Shown here piece after piece: positions 10,627 to 21,917 of a stretch of 64,000 nucleotides of DNA. The stretch is from contig JALIZF010001826.1 of assembly GCA_029948255.1 (NCBI GenBank), forward strand, positions 372,001 through 436,000, read 5' to 3'. Origin of the DNA: Telmatactis stephensoni (Eukaryota > Cnidaria > Anthozoa > Actiniaria > Isophelliidae). The notes beneath the pieces are model-generated. The model did no database searches, had not been told where the DNA came from, and saw only the letters and a program-made list of their open reading frames with translations. Numbering within the stretch: the first letter of the stretch is position 1; the number at the start of each line of letters is the position of its first letter. The position numbers and the translations under genes were made by a program.

Positions 10627-10974
10627 TCAACCAGTTTTAAACTCCTCGCCGACGACTTTATTAGTTGTTACAACTTTCTTCTTATTCTGTTTCACTTTTG
10701 TCTTGGCTACTTTCCCTACATTACACTGTCTTGGTTGCGATAACTCGTAGACCCTTTCTTGTTGTTTCGGTGTGTTTATATTGGTATTGTTTGCATCTGT
10801 TGTTATATTTTGGTACACAACGAATTTAACTTTCGGTTGTAATCTAGCTTCTTGTAAATACTTTCGCCTTTGCTCGAAGTGTACATCCACGAGATGGTTT
10901 GCCAGTCTTACAAGATATTTTGCTCCGCAATCTGGTATAGGACAATGGCGACAAACATGTTTAACCATGTTCAC
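10627..10974 (-). CDS. Small C2H2-type zinc-finger protein (Polinton-associated)
   Basis: An intact 115-residue frame begins MNMVKHVCRHC and has the finger CPIPDCGAKYLVRLANHL..VH (C-x4-C-x12-H-x4-H), followed by EQRRKYLQEARLQPKVKFVVYQ and a Lys-rich tail (KTKVKQNKKKVVTTNKV). I recognise the type as a recurrent companion of polymerase B in cnidarian Polintons; the role is unknown, possibly nucleic-acid binding. It lies between the two inverted repeat arms and downstream of polymerase B on the same strand. No frame breaks, single exon. Confidence 0.5.
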   Translation of the reverse strand: MNMVKHVCRHCPIPDCGAKYLVRLANHLVDVHFEQRRKYLQEARLQPKVKFVVYQNITTDANNTNINTPKQQERVYELSQPRQCNVGKVAKTKVKQNKKKVVTTNKVVGEEFKTG

Positions 10975-11126
10975 AGTTTGACGAACAGACCCAAAATGAG
11001 TTGTTTTCTCCTAAAACTCTATTAAAAAGAAGGCCAGCAAGGCCGGAAAACAGGCAGAAAAGGCCATTAACAGGCTAAAAAGGCTAAAAGCAGGCCAAAC
11101 GGGTAGAAAAAGCCAGTCGGGCCAAA

Positions 11127-11301
11127 ATTCGTGCTGGTGGTTTTATTGTTAATACAACAAACACAAAGTCAATAAACTTTCTAATTACTATGCATAATCT
11201 GTATTCATCGCATCACTGCGTTTCGGCCTCGCTCTTATGTTTATGGCGAAAAATCAGTACGATTTTGTATTCGTCAAATCCCCTTTTTCCTCCTTTTGAG
11301 T
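11127..11301 (+). repeat. Inverted repeat arm B (Polinton region)
   Basis: Inverse copy of 9302-9479. Its right edge abuts the end of the polymerase B reading frame at about 11302, so a rearrangement or truncation breakpoint lies there. Bases 11025-11126 just before it are rich in AAGGC/CAGGC and could encode a Lys/Ala-rich peptide. Confidence 0.75.
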
Positions 11302-13130
11302 GCTGTGCAGGGGATGATCACTTGGATATTCAGAAGTGTCAAATAAGTTTATATCTTGGTACATGTCTTGGTAAATATCATCCGTCTTTACATCATAGCA
11401 GAGGCTGTCAGTGTCAGTAAACAGAAGTGTTGCCTGGTTTCCATACTTTTGTTTGATGTAATTATAGTGAAAATCATACATCAACACTTTGGACAAGTCT
11501 AGAATGCAAAATCCCACATAGATGGGTCGGTTCAGGTACAGACTGGGTTTCTTCATGTTGACAGCAACCAAGTGTTCATCGAAAATCCTAAAGTAATCAA
11601 ACAGTTGTGATGCAGACAATTTTTAAAGTTGTTTCACAGTGTTCACTAGTTTCACATTGACACGTTTTCGTAGATTCTCCATAGTCTTTCCGAAGACGGC
11701 ATTGTTCATCAGCTTGAAAAAATCCTTTTCAAAGTCATTTCTGGCATTCTTTCTTTTTTCGGTATTAAAGTCGATATAGCTCTTAAACTCTCTTTAACTT
11801 TTTCTGGTGCCAGTGGGTAGCCCGAGTGCTGGTCGTGGAGATCTTTGGGATACTCTAGGTCCACTTCCAGGATGTATCCCTTGGTTCCATTTGCAGGGAG
11901 GGTCATGAGGTTCTCACGAAGTTCTTCTACTTCTGGGTCACTCAACCACCCAAAGTTGTTAACAGGGAGCGCCTCAGACATCGCCCAGCCATACAGATTA
12001 TTTGCATCTAGATACATGACATAGTTGGTGTCCTTAGTTGGATCATAGTCTTGAACATAGGGGTTGTTTGCTTTGCTATGACTGATCATCGATATACCAC
12101 CGCGTAGTCCTTCCTCCACGAACAAGTACATATCAGGGTCTGTGAGTAACTCCAATTCAACTCCTGTCATTTTGAGACAAGCACACCAAGCCAATCCTGG
12201 ACTCGTGTAATAGTGGGCGGGGTCCAGTTCGTAGTAGTTCAGGCAAATATTGCGAAAGTTTTCAAAGACATCCGCCAAGAGCAGCACGTCTGACTTTAGG
12301 TACAAGTCGTGGTACTCGCCCAAGTTATGACACTGAAAAGTGGTAACACATTTTGCGCGTGCTCATAATCATCATCACTGATGTGTTCTTGTGTGAGTTT
12401 GCTGTAGAACGCTTCTTTGGGCGGTAGTTGTGTTTGGTTGAATTTTTCTTTACAGTCCATGAAATCATAGGGGTACACGCCTTTGCGCAACAGCAACGGT
12501 AGTTTACTTGCTCCATGTATTTCTTCAAAATGGAAAACTTACTATCCCCTTCTTTAGCCAGGTTGCTAACCAGTTTTTCCAACGATGCATTCATAAACTG
12601 TAGAGAGTCGATAAAGTCCAAGTTCCCAATCGAGAAAGAAATGTATTTCTCTATATTATTGGGTATGCAGTTGATCTTTTTGTTCTTAATCGTACTTAGT
12701 CCTTGCATAATGAGGTGACTGTCATACCCGTGGAGGTTGTGCAATACCATGGGAATTTTCCCGGTAAACTTATAATTGAGGTTACACTCGTTATGTGCAG
12801 GACCACGATATAATCCCGTCAGGTGGTCATGGTCTCTGACTGTTGGCACCGAGGAGACCACCACAGATATGACAGTTACCCGCCTGCTGAAATTCCCGCT
12901 CCTGTTCTTCTGTGATGATGATGGGGACGACTTGTTTAATTATTTCCGATATACGTTGTTCCTCATCCAACAAACTTTGTAAAAACCGATCGACACAGTC
13001 ATCTGGTCTTCATTTTGTATATTTAAGACCGCCTTCTTGTCTTTGATCTTTTTGGGGAGGGGTAAATAGCCTGCTCCTTCTAGGGGTTTGTATACCGTTA
13101 CCCCCAAATCAAGATGGAGGACCTGGTGAG
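11302..13130 (-). pseudogene. Polinton protein-primed DNA polymerase B, decayed main part
   Basis: Polinton/Maverick elements are virus-like transposons that encode a protein-primed family B polymerase. Readable blocks in order on the minus strand: a region with CHICGG and VRDHDHLTG (12830-12950), a stretch with LVSNLAKEGDSKFSILKK (12600-12520), KSDVLLLADVFENF (exonuclease-type block, near 12290), motif A-type MYLDANNLYGWAMSEALP (near 12010) and motif C-type LLFTDTDSLCYDVK (near 11420). The frame is broken near 13000 (deletion), near 12835, near 12490, near 12320, in the 11640-11780 interval, and it stops at the junction with a repeat at 11302. Not functional. Confidence 0.8.
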
Positions 13131-14379
13131 AGGACGAAATTCATGTTGAGTTTTGTTTTTTGTTTTTATTATCACCACCAACATTATTACTTACCTCATC
13201 AATCTGCCATCCAGAGCCTTCTCTCTGGTATTCTAAGAAGGAGGTTTTGATTTTTTCCACTGATTCTTCATAGGTGTGCTCTATGTTGTGAGGATTGGTA
13301 GTTGTGTTGCATGTGCTTCTGAAATGGGGAGTAGATGTCTGTTTTTCACCTTCGGGGGTGAACTTGACCATTTTCACGTTGCTGCATAAAAACCATTTTA
13401 TGCCTCGACGCTTCTTGAACTGTTTTTGTAACTGTTTTAGGATGGTTTTCTTTTTCCCATCCAGTGTGAGCAGAAGATAGTGTTTTTCGTTTTTCTTGGG
13501 CTTGTATTTGTGCACGGTAGCATTGCTATCCAGTGCACAGTCGGTCTCCTCTCCACCTCCTTCTTGTTCTGTCTATAAAACAAAATATTGCAATGAATCT
13601 CTTTTCATTTAACGCATTTCAGAATGTACTATCTAAAAAAAAAACCTACCTCAGTATTATCATCACCTAACATTTGCCCATCATACTCTTCTAGCATTTC
13701 AAGTGGAATGTTTGCCAACTGGGAAAAATAAATTAAAATTACCTTTAATCCTATTATTGAAATTGGGCCCCTTTTGTGTGTGCAGGTACCTCAATATACG
13801 CGACATTGGAGTTCCTGTGTTAAGGGACATGGTGGCGTGATTATCTTTACACAATATTATTGTCAAGTAAATTATAGAAAACTAAAAACTTAGAAAAGTA
13901 TAAACTTAACTATGGCAGAGTAAATTACAGAAAGCTAAACAGTTAGAGAAAGAAGAAACTTACTTCGTATTCTTCCAGTTCTTGACCAGAGAGTTTTCTT
14001 TTCTTTGCCGGTTGAGGTGAGCCATCTTCCGTTGCACGTTTTCGACTTTCACAAGCTTTCTGCACATGTCTGTTGAGGTCATGTTGTCTTTTGAATTCTT
14101 TACCACAGCGTGGGCAGGGAAATTTTTGGGCAGGCTGATGAAATTCTCGTACATGCCGTTCTAAGCTTCTTTTGTGCTTGTATGTTTTCGCACAATGAGA
14201 ACACTGGAAAGTCTGTGAACCAAATCGAGAAAGACTTGATGTTAGAAATTAACATACTAAATGTCAGGCCATGAGTAAATAATAATTCGCTCTAGGTTTT
14301 TTTAATTTTTGAGCATCGTTTTCAGTTTTTTGAGATCATAGGATGAGTTCAGGGTAACAGAAACTTGTATGGAGTTTTA

Positions 14380-14927
14380 CTATAGATTTATATTAAAATC
14401 AATTCGTAAAATTTCTGAACTAAATGGAGAACTGATATGATTTGATTTTACATTGCAAAGCAGTGTAAACAAGCGTGCACAAACAAGGATTCTCTTGAGC
14501 TTATAATTTTCTACCTCAGTCTACTAAGTTTTTAACTAGCTTTCGTTTGTTTTCAAATACAGATGTGGACAGTAGAAAACTAGAAACAGTTTTCCTAAAT
14601 TAATTTCTGTGTAGAATTTGTGAACCAAATGCAAAACTAATACGATTTCCTTTGGATCTCGCAGAATGTAAACAAACGTACACGAACACAAATCCGACTT
14701 TCCTTTGAGCTATTTTTTATCTTAGTTGGTATTAACTAGATTAATTATTTAGCTGTTCGTTTTCGAACACAGATGGAACGTAAAAACAACAATAACAACT
14801 AGAATCAGTACGATAACCAACTTTCTGAACTATAATTTCTGTGTACGTTAACTTAAAAAGTCTTTACTATTTTGCCTATACGAAACAAACTGAACTTCAA
14901 CTCACTTGTTGTAATGGAGATCATTAA
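14380..14927. repeat. Intronic degenerate repeats of about 105-190 bp
   Basis: Blocks beginning with TTTCTGAACTA... and continuing through GTAAACAAACGTACACGAAC-like or AAACAAACTGAA-like segments recur around 14400, 14600, 14815 and again at 15944-16040 beyond the inserted element. The unit containing CTTGTTGTAATGGAGAT occurs at 14904 and 16024. These are old duplications in the polymerase intron. Confidence 0.5.
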
Positions 14928-15939
14928 CCCTTTCGCTCCTACAGCGCCCAAAACCGGCCGTAAAAATTCTACTCGTCTAAAAAATTACTTCTTCCTAAAA
15001 AAGGACAACTCAAACTCAACTTTGGTACGAAAGTAAACTTTAGTAAATGAGTCAAGTTTTGAAAATCAAACATTGTGAAACAACTGGCGATTTCTGCAGA
15101 AATTCGTCATTTCAAGGAAAGGAAAGGAAAAAATCACCATTTTGGGCTCAATTTTCATCCTTGAAAATCACACATTTTGGACCTCAATTTTTCTCAACAA
15201 ATTATCCTTTCCTGCACACGAAACAGCATTAACAACCAAATTCAGTCCTAGTCTTGTGTTCTCATGGACTTTTTGGCCTTCTTTTCCTTTCACGGACACA
15301 GCTGCGGCTGATTCATTGTGGCCATTTTGCAAGCACGTGTTTTTGGACTTTTACGACCTAAATGCATTCTGGGTAATTCAGCTCCTACGCGACAGCCACA
15401 GCCCTTCCCTCCATTTTTTAGAGTTTTTAGTAAAGTCTCGAGCCCCCTCGGAATTCTGCCCAAATTTCGCGCTTGCTGTGTTCCTCAATCGTCACAACTC
15501 CCAAAAAATGCCATGGCAGGTCCGAGAAATTCCCCTTGGACGAGCTTCAAAGCACACTTCGTCTTGGCGCCACTCAAAATTCACCCAGTCAAAGCTACGA
15601 GTCAAAATGCCTACGAAGTGTTACACCTTGACGAATTCTTACAGCAAGTAAGCTCTCTGCTACTTCCAGGCTTAATGATGCCCAGCCAGTAGGAACCAAA
15701 GGCGAAAAAAGGCTCGAAAATTTACAGAAATCCAAGTTTTCTGGACTTTCAAACGCCATCATCACTCCACCAAAAACGCTACCGCTTCAAACTGGTTTCA
15801 ACCGGTTAACTTGAGCCCTCAATAGTACAAAACAGCAGAAGTTTCTATGGTTACTCCAGTAAGCAGGCGAAAAAATACACAAATCGCTTATGACCTCAAA
15901 ATCGCGTAAAAACCTCAAAAATCCCCAGTAGCGAAAGGG
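14928..15939. mobile_element. piggyBac-like non-autonomous element (TTAA target)
   Basis: The ends CCCTTTCGCTCCTA (14928) and the inverse TAGCGAAAGGG (to 15939) are flanked by TTAA on both sides (14924-14927 and 15940-15943), the hallmark of piggyBac-type insertion, whose ends commonly start CCC. The 1012-bp interior is GC-richer than its surroundings and carries open frames on the plus strand (15142-15651 and 15318-15692), but none resembles a transposase. It sits in the first intron of the polymerase remnant. Confidence 0.75.
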
Positions 15940-16389
15940 TTAACCAACTTCTTAAACTATTTTCTGTGCAAGTTAGGTGAAAAATACTATTTTGCTTATG
16001 TAAAACAAACTGAAACTCAACTCTCTTGTTGTAATGGAGATGGTGTAGCATTTACTTCGGTGGGATGGTGCACTTCATTCTGTAAAGACAACCAAAGTGA
16101 ATTAGAGGATGTTGAATTCAAAAGAAACCTTAAAAAAAAAAATACTCACCTCAACTGGAAAAGTGAGCGCCATCAGTTGATCGACTGCCTCAGGAATTTG
16201 TTCAGTGGGTAGGTCATTACTGTGGATGTACTCTTCGAAATCTTTAAGAGTAGTGAATTTGTCCATAATGTAATCAAAACTTAGGTCCAAAAGTACACTG
16301 AAGGCGTTCCAGTCTCGGAGTGATGCACAAACTGATTGTGCTCGCCTTTTTATGACGAGTTTAGACGCCCACATAAATTAGACTTGCCT

Positions 16390-16640
16390 AAACACGCTCA
16401 ACAATAAAACTGCTGAGTCATTAATCAAAATGTACCGCCGATAATCGTAATTATGCACATTATATCATTATAAATGAACATATATCCCCTGCTGAGTCCT
16501 CTGGCGTAATTTACAGCCAATAGTCTAAATTATGCACATTGCTCATTCTAGATTTACCGCCATAAGGCCTTAATTCATATATTGCTCATTATAAATAGAC
16601 ACATTGCTCATTATAAATTTACCGCCAAGACTGGTTGATA
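16390..16640. repeat. Short irregular repeats with TTGCTCATT and ACCGCC
   Basis: CACATTGCTCATTATAAAT-like and TTTACCGCCA-like blocks recur about four times with variable spacing, immediately upstream of the polymerase first exon. Could be decayed promoter repeats; no coding sequence. Confidence 0.5.
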
Positions 16641-16977
16641 AAAATTTATAATGCTTTTGACTTTTTGCTTTTTGCGAAACTAATCTCGACGGTCTTCCTG
16701 TGTTACAATTGGCCGGGAGAGTCTGGGCACTTTATATGCTCGGTTCAGACTGGATCTTCGAGGAGTTTGTGGCTTTTCATGTACGATTTTATGAATATGC
16801 AGCACTTTGGGCAGCGGAAAAATGTTTGAAATTATGCGTTAGATAAGCCACGTAAGCCACGTTGTGCAGACATCCGTTGTGCAATCATTCAATGTACTGT
16901 GTGTTTCCTGGTGGTTCGTTTCGTGGAGTTTTTTTTTAGAAAGGTGAATATAAAACAATGTCAAATACTTATTTAAT

Positions 16978-17595
16978 TGCTAATGGAAGTATTCATCAAG
17001 GTGACGATCGCTTTAGCGCCATATCTAGGGGAGACAATGTGCTTTTATGAGTCTTTCAGCTCTGTTATGTGCAAACTCGTTCCCTGTTTCGACTCGATGG
17101 ACAAGGCAGACAGTCGATCGAATATTAGTAGAAGGAGATGCTATGTATATAAAGGCATTTGAAGAGGAAAGAATACCAGATACAGACACATTGTCGCTAA
17201 CTTCTTTGCCAGGTCGAGCCAGTTGGCCTTCGACAAGAACTGAAACACAACAATCAGCAATTGAGGCAAAACACTCGCCTGATAAGGCAAACAAACAAAA
17301 TGAACGGCTCGACGTAGCCAACAAATCAAATCAATCACCCGATAAGGTGACAAATACAAACTTACCTGATATGGTAGAGCCCATCGAGGCAAACAAACGA
17401 AATAAATCGCTTAACAAGGCAAAAACTCGAAATGAACAGCCCGACGTGGCTAAAAAATCAAATCAATCACCTAAAAGGATGACAAATACAAATAATCTCA
17501 ATACATTAAAAGTGGTCCTAGTTAATCGCGTTTGGCTGAGTATGAATAATGTAATCTTGCTGACTCCAGTGTTTTCTTCTGAATTACAATTATAA
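16978..17595 (+). pseudogene. Papain/OTU- or C76-like cysteine protease-like protein, frameshifted
   Basis: From about 16985 the frame reads GSIHQGDDRFSAISRG; one base is missing near 17032, after which QCAFMSLSALLCANS (candidate catalytic Cys in RQC-type context), TVDRILVEGDAMYIKAFEE and PDTDTLSLTSLPGRASW follow in the frame that starts at 17047. This layout is like the cysteine-protease-like domains I associate with large cnidarian transposons and with OTU/tegument-type proteases; the exact family is not certain. The rest (17240-17510) is a Lys/Asn-rich tail with two repeats of about 130 bp (NKSNQSPDKVTNTN and KKSNQSPKRMTNTN). The expected catalytic His region is not seen. Confidence 0.45.
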
Positions 17596-17815
17596 ACTTG
17601 GTCGCAGCACTTCACTTTCAAAAGAAATCGCTAGTACAGGATATATATATTAGTCTGGAATATTTCTCAGTTCTATGGAGAAAATAGATTTTTAAACGCA
17701 TTCTGAGTTTTATTTGTGCCAAGAATTAAACCAACACATGTCTGGTAATGAAGAACAGTTTTTATTCAGGTAGAATTCAAATTACAAGCAAATTACAAAG
17801 TTTCTAATAACTTTT

Positions 17816-18148
17816 CTAGCCAAAGTAGGGAGAGATTTTTCTAAAGTGAAGAGTCAAAAGGACTCGTCCAAATTCAAAAGGGACTTTTTGGCCAGTGTCA
17901 AGCCTTAAGCTCACTTCAACAGAGTCAAACTGTTTTTGGTTGAGGGGCAGATATTGAGGATTTAAAAAGGATTTGGTAATATGGTCTCCGTCTTTGCCTT
18001 CAACATTAATGGCTCTTAAAAGCTGAACTTGTGAGTCACCAACAAACGGAGATTGAACCAGGCTACAGTAGGTGTATAAGTTGTGAAATCCATAATCTAA
18101 ATCAGCTTCATTCGGTGCTGTGGTGGTTTTCGGGATAACTTCCTCCAC
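17816..18148 (-). pseudogene. Polinton structural (F54H12.2-like) protein, C-terminal fragment
   Basis: The frame of 110 residues contains YTYCSLVQSPFVGDSQ, LLRAINVEG, QYLPLNQKQFDSVEVSLR and PFEFGRVLLTLHFRKISPY. This is the C-terminal part of a protein class found in Polintons and often annotated F54H12.2-like, thought to be a virion-type structural protein. The N-terminal part is missing upstream (after 18150 no continuation is visible), so it is a fragment. It is on the same strand as polymerase B. Confidence 0.55.
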
Positions 18149-18591
18149 TGGAAATCCTTCAAATTTATCTTTCTCACAAAATTCTCTTCCTTTGGCAAAG
18201 AAAAAGTATTAACCTTCTATAGACTAATATTTAACTGGTTAAAACTAACTAGACGCACAATGGTGTGTTTACTTGTGCCCAGCCCAAGGATTGAGCCCAG
18301 AGGGGAATACAGCTTGGGATACCTGTGGCCTTACATAAGCTAGATGCCAAAGCTGCATCCATCGGTTACAGTGAAGTTTAAGTTGCTAAACATTTCCTGA
18401 CTCGTGAAAATAACTCTGTTTTGCTCAGAGAGTTTACGTATAGTAAACTTATCTCATTTATAACGTATCTCATGTTAAAGTTCAGAATTCTAATAAGTTT
18501 ATCGCTATTAAATTGTAGTTCATAGTCAATAAGTTCTAAAGTGTTTATATTTGTGTAATGTACTTTGTTAAAGCAATAGCATTAAGGTTAC

Positions 18592-18861
18592 TTATCGGTG
18601 ATCCTGTTCAAAGTCGTCCTCATTGTTGAATGTGTAGTGCCTTGTTGCATTCTCTGATTCCTTGAGATGTATTTTGCCATTGTTGGTCCATAGGAACTTC
18701 CAATTTAGGTCTTTCTTCAGTTTGTTGACTTTACCAAAGAGTTTCTTCCTTGCTGGGGTTAGTGATTCTGAGATGTAAAGTTGGTTGTTGCTGTCCTTGC
18801 TGCAGTTGAACTCGAGGGTGGGGATATATTCCTTTAGGTGTCTTGCTTTTTTCCCTGCCAA
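18592..18861 (-). pseudogene. LINE ORF1-like C-terminal domain fragment
   Basis: The 89-residue frame carries LYISESLTPARKKLFGKV, LNWKFLWTNNGKIHLKES and a terminal DDFEQ-type stretch, the pattern of the conserved C-terminal domain of certain non-LTR retrotransposon ORF1 proteins (also resembling baculovirus FP25K-like domains). It begins MAGKKARHLKEYIPTLEFN, which may be only the local frame start. It is isolated from the reverse transcriptase at 19.9 kb and lies on its 3' side, so it derives from another insertion. Confidence 0.45.
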
Positions 18862-19268
18862 TTTCCATCCGTTGGAGTATACTTATGCGACTTATTCCAA
18901 TTTAGTTTTGCGTATAGTCAACCACAGGAACGCCAACCAGGATTATTTGCACGCAGAACCTCTCCTTATAAATCTACCCTTTGACAAAGCTTCTAAATTT
19001 GCACACTTGTGTTGGGCTTCCTGTGTAATTACTGAGCGCAAATAGAAGAGGCTCCATTCAGTAATTGAGCGCGATGGAAAGTGACGATAGCACGAAAGAA
19101 CCTTCAGCTTCTTGAGTGCTCTCTTCACTTTCCTCTTCTATCTATTTTATTATATACTTGTTCAATACCAAGTCATACTGCTGTTTTATCCTGTTTGTAC
19201 AAAAGCGGTTGGGAGCACTTATTTTTTAACAATAACTGTATCTTATCAATACCTTGCTAGCAGAGATG

Positions 19269-19306
19269 TATTTATCTCCCCTTCGTATACGAAGGGGAGA
19301 TAAATA
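19269..19306. repeat. 38-bp perfect palindrome
   Basis: Two perfect 19-bp arms with no spacer, centred between 19287 and 19288 (left arm ends CCCCTTCGTA, right arm starts TACGAAGGGG). Such uninterrupted palindromes are unstable and unusual. It lies just beyond the probable 3' end of a LINE. Confidence 0.95.
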
Positions 19307-19494
19307 ATCAAGAAATCTGTTATTTAAAAATTATATTGGCACAAATAAAGCAAAGAAGACTGTAGCATTTAATGAAACATTTTTAATATAAACATTTTAT
19401 ATAGGACAAATGTTAACATAATGACAACAGTTAGTTCTTGCAACTGTACAGTTAAATGTTCACTTTAGTATTAAAACGTAGTCATTGATCTGAC

Positions 19495-21385
19495 AATGTT
19501 GGTTTTGTTTTCATTTTGTTTTGTTTGTTTTGTTTTGTTTTGTTTTTATTTCTCGTTTACAGTATTTCATTATGATTACAATTAATAACTAGTTTTAAAG
19601 AAATATATATAAATATAGAAATACAAAATTTGACCAATAAACATATAAACATATAGAAATATAATTAAGTGACATTGAGAAAGGAGGCTAAATAAACTTT
19701 CGTTTTCAAGTTAGCCCCCTGCCTTTTTGTGTTAATATTTAATGCAGGTGAAGGATCATGACACAAATAGACAAAAAGACGGACACATATACACAAACAT
19801 AAACACAAGGACGATGAAAAGGACATTCTTATATCATGAACAATTATAGCTAAGATATATTTTGTGGTTAATTAATTAGTATGAATCAAGTAGGAACAAT
19901 TACAGTCGTTGTTCGGAAAGAAGATACTCTTTCAATTGTTTCCTGAAGGACCTAATATTTGAGGATTTAAGGTAGACTGGGAGGTCTTTCCAGAGATCAA
20001 TTGCCACAAACGAGATAGCTTGTTTGCCTGTATTTGTTCTAACTTTTGATTTATAAAGATTTTGTTTACTTGCATATCTCGTATTGTAATTGTGGACATT
20101 GTTGGCATATTTAAACATATTGTCAAAGATGCTTGGTAAAATCCCACAATGCCACGAGTGCATAAATTGTAAGACATGCAAGCGATATACATTGTAAACT
20201 GAAAGTATACTTAGTAGGTTCAATAGAGGTCTGGCACTTGTCGTTTCTTCTCCATAAAGCGTGGCAAAGAATATTAATCTAATAATATGATTTTGCTTTA
20301 CCTGAATTTTTTGAAGGTGGCATTTGTATGTACTACCCCACGCTATAATAGCGTATGATATGTACGGATAAATCAAGTTATAGTACAATTCTTTTAGTTG
20401 CTTTAGAGAAACGTAATGTCTCAACTTGGATATGATCCCGGTGTTACGCGAAATTTGAGTGCAAATATATGAAATATGATATTTCCATGACATGGAATCA
20501 TCTATCGTGACGCCTAGATATTTAATGTGATTTTTCCTTTCTAATGAGTAGGAGGTTCCATCTACACTTCTAAGTTTGATATTGATATCTGCGTCTTTTT
20601 TCCTTGCGGACTTGACAATCATGAAGTTGGTTTTAGTCAAGTTTATGGATAGTTTGTTAGCATCACACCATGTCTTAACCTTTTCCAGTTCGGTATTCAT
20701 TTTTTTTTCCAGAGAATTAAGGTTATTTGAAGAAGCGAAAACGTTGGTGTCGTCAGCAAAAATTTTGAAGCTTAGTTCTTTTGAGCAATTAGGGAGGTCA
20801 TTTATGTATATCAGAAATAAAAGCGGGCCAAGTGTACTCCCCTGGGGAACTCCGCATTTTATTGATTGAAACTCGGATTCCACATTTCCAACTGAGACAT
20901 ATTGCTTTCTATTTGAAAGATAGTTTTCAAACCATTCTAGTGGTAGCCCTCGGATTCCATATGCCTGCATTTTTTAAGCAATATTTGATGATTAACTGAG
21001 TCGAAGGCCTTCGAAAAATCTAGAAACACACCGCAAGTATACAGGTTGTTGTCTATAGCTTTTTTAAGATTGTCTGTGATTTCTGCGATGGCTAGAGCTG
21101 TTGAGCGTCCTTTACGAAAACCAAACTGGAATTCGTAGAGGATCTTATGTTTTTCGATATAGTTTGTGAGTTGCTTGTAAACTAATTTTTCAAATATCTG
21201 AGTAAAAGTAGATAAAGTAGAGATAGGTCGATAATTGGCGGGGTCGGTAGAGTCTCCACCCTTATCAATAGGGGTTACTTTAGATACCTTTAAAATATCG
21301 GGGACGACTCCCTGGAGCAAAGACTGGTTAAAAATTTGGGACAGGGGCTGGCTTATATAGTCACTTGCAAGAGAAATGCACATAG
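19495..21385 (-). mobile_element. CR1/L2-like non-LTR retrotransposon, 5'-truncated
   Basis: Reverse transcriptase on the minus strand (stop at 19900), a 3' region of about 350 bp, and an A-rich tail in element orientation (TTTTGTTTTGTTTG on the plus strand, 19500-19552) define the insertion. The endonuclease part is missing: similarity begins near 21385, a normal result of 5' truncation during target-primed integration. Confidence 0.65.
19900..21383 (-). pseudogene. LINE reverse transcriptase, one frameshift
   Basis: From 21383: CISLASDYISQPLSQIFNQSL, DPANYRPISTLSTFTQIFEK, FGFRKGRSTALAI and FLDFSKAFDSVNH (RT motif with catalytic Asp), then a shift in an A-run near 20965-20975, then GIRGLPLEWFENYLSNRKQYV, GVPQGSTLGPLLFLIYINDL and IFADDTNVFA (FADD catalytic box), and the C-terminal LKELYYNLIYPYISYAI and NVHNYNTRYASKQNLY blocks to the stop at 19900. 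Only one frameshift is visible, so the copy is fairly young. Confidence 0.85.
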
Positions 21386-21917
21386 TACATTATGTTGCAA
21401 GAAACGGATACTAACATTTTAAATAAAATATTAATGTAATGTTCATACTAACTTAATTGTAAATGTTCACTGATACTTTTGAAAAATGTAGTCAAATAGA
21501 TATGATGTTGATTTCATCTTCATATCACGTTTATACCTCGCTTGTAAGAAATCAATCGATCAATCAATCTAATAATTTCAAACTATTATTAATGTAATGT
21601 TCATTCTAATGTCAACTTGAGTACTATGAAAAAGGAATGAAACAACATTAAGTGAAACTAACCTAGTTAAATTCACAGGATTGCACAATGTTGGTTTCAT
21701 TATCATACATTATTTTGCACGATATGCCAAGTAGCACCATGAAAATTTCATCTTCTGGTGATTGAAACAGTACAACTTGTCTTCCTTGGTTGCTTTGGTT
21801 ATAGTGATCGAGTAACTGGCAGAGCTGTCAGCCAAATATCGTCGGTGTTCTCGTTGGTAGGCTGAATGGCAACTCGAATGCTGGCCAACCTTGGACATGC
21901 TCCAATCGACATGATGG
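21386..21917. other. No gene supported
   Basis: AT-rich bases between the LINE and the ISL2EU-type element. TATTAATGTAATGTTCAT occurs twice (about 21428 and 21588), a small direct repeat. A minus frame here (21710-22141) shows no recognisable domain and overlaps the inverted repeat end of the transposon. Confidence 0.5.

Larger units (their letters stand above)
13195..16374 (-). pseudogene. Polymerase B 5' exons with two zinc fingers
   Basis: Upstream exons of the same decayed gene can be placed by splice signals: 16150-16374 (begins MWASKLVIKRR, donor GAG^GTGAGT), 13964-14212 (acceptor TTCACAG, donor GAA^GTAAGT), 13650-13718 (acceptor TTTTTCCCAG, donor GAG^GTAGGT) and 13195-13572 (acceptor TTTTATAG, donor GAG^GTAAGT, ends EYQREGSGWQIDE). 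All are phase 0. The second exon encodes fingers CSHCAKTYKHKRSLERHV..H and CPRCGKEFKRQHDLNRHV..C (last ligand Cys). These exons are individually open; the gene is dead because of the downstream breaks. The first intron is 1.9 kb and contains an inserted 1-kb TTAA element. Confidence 0.65.

Noticed and set aside
15142..15692. Two plus-strand ORFs of 169 and 124 residues
   Set aside because: They lie wholly inside the non-autonomous TTAA element, overlap each other in different frames and show no transposase or other domain.
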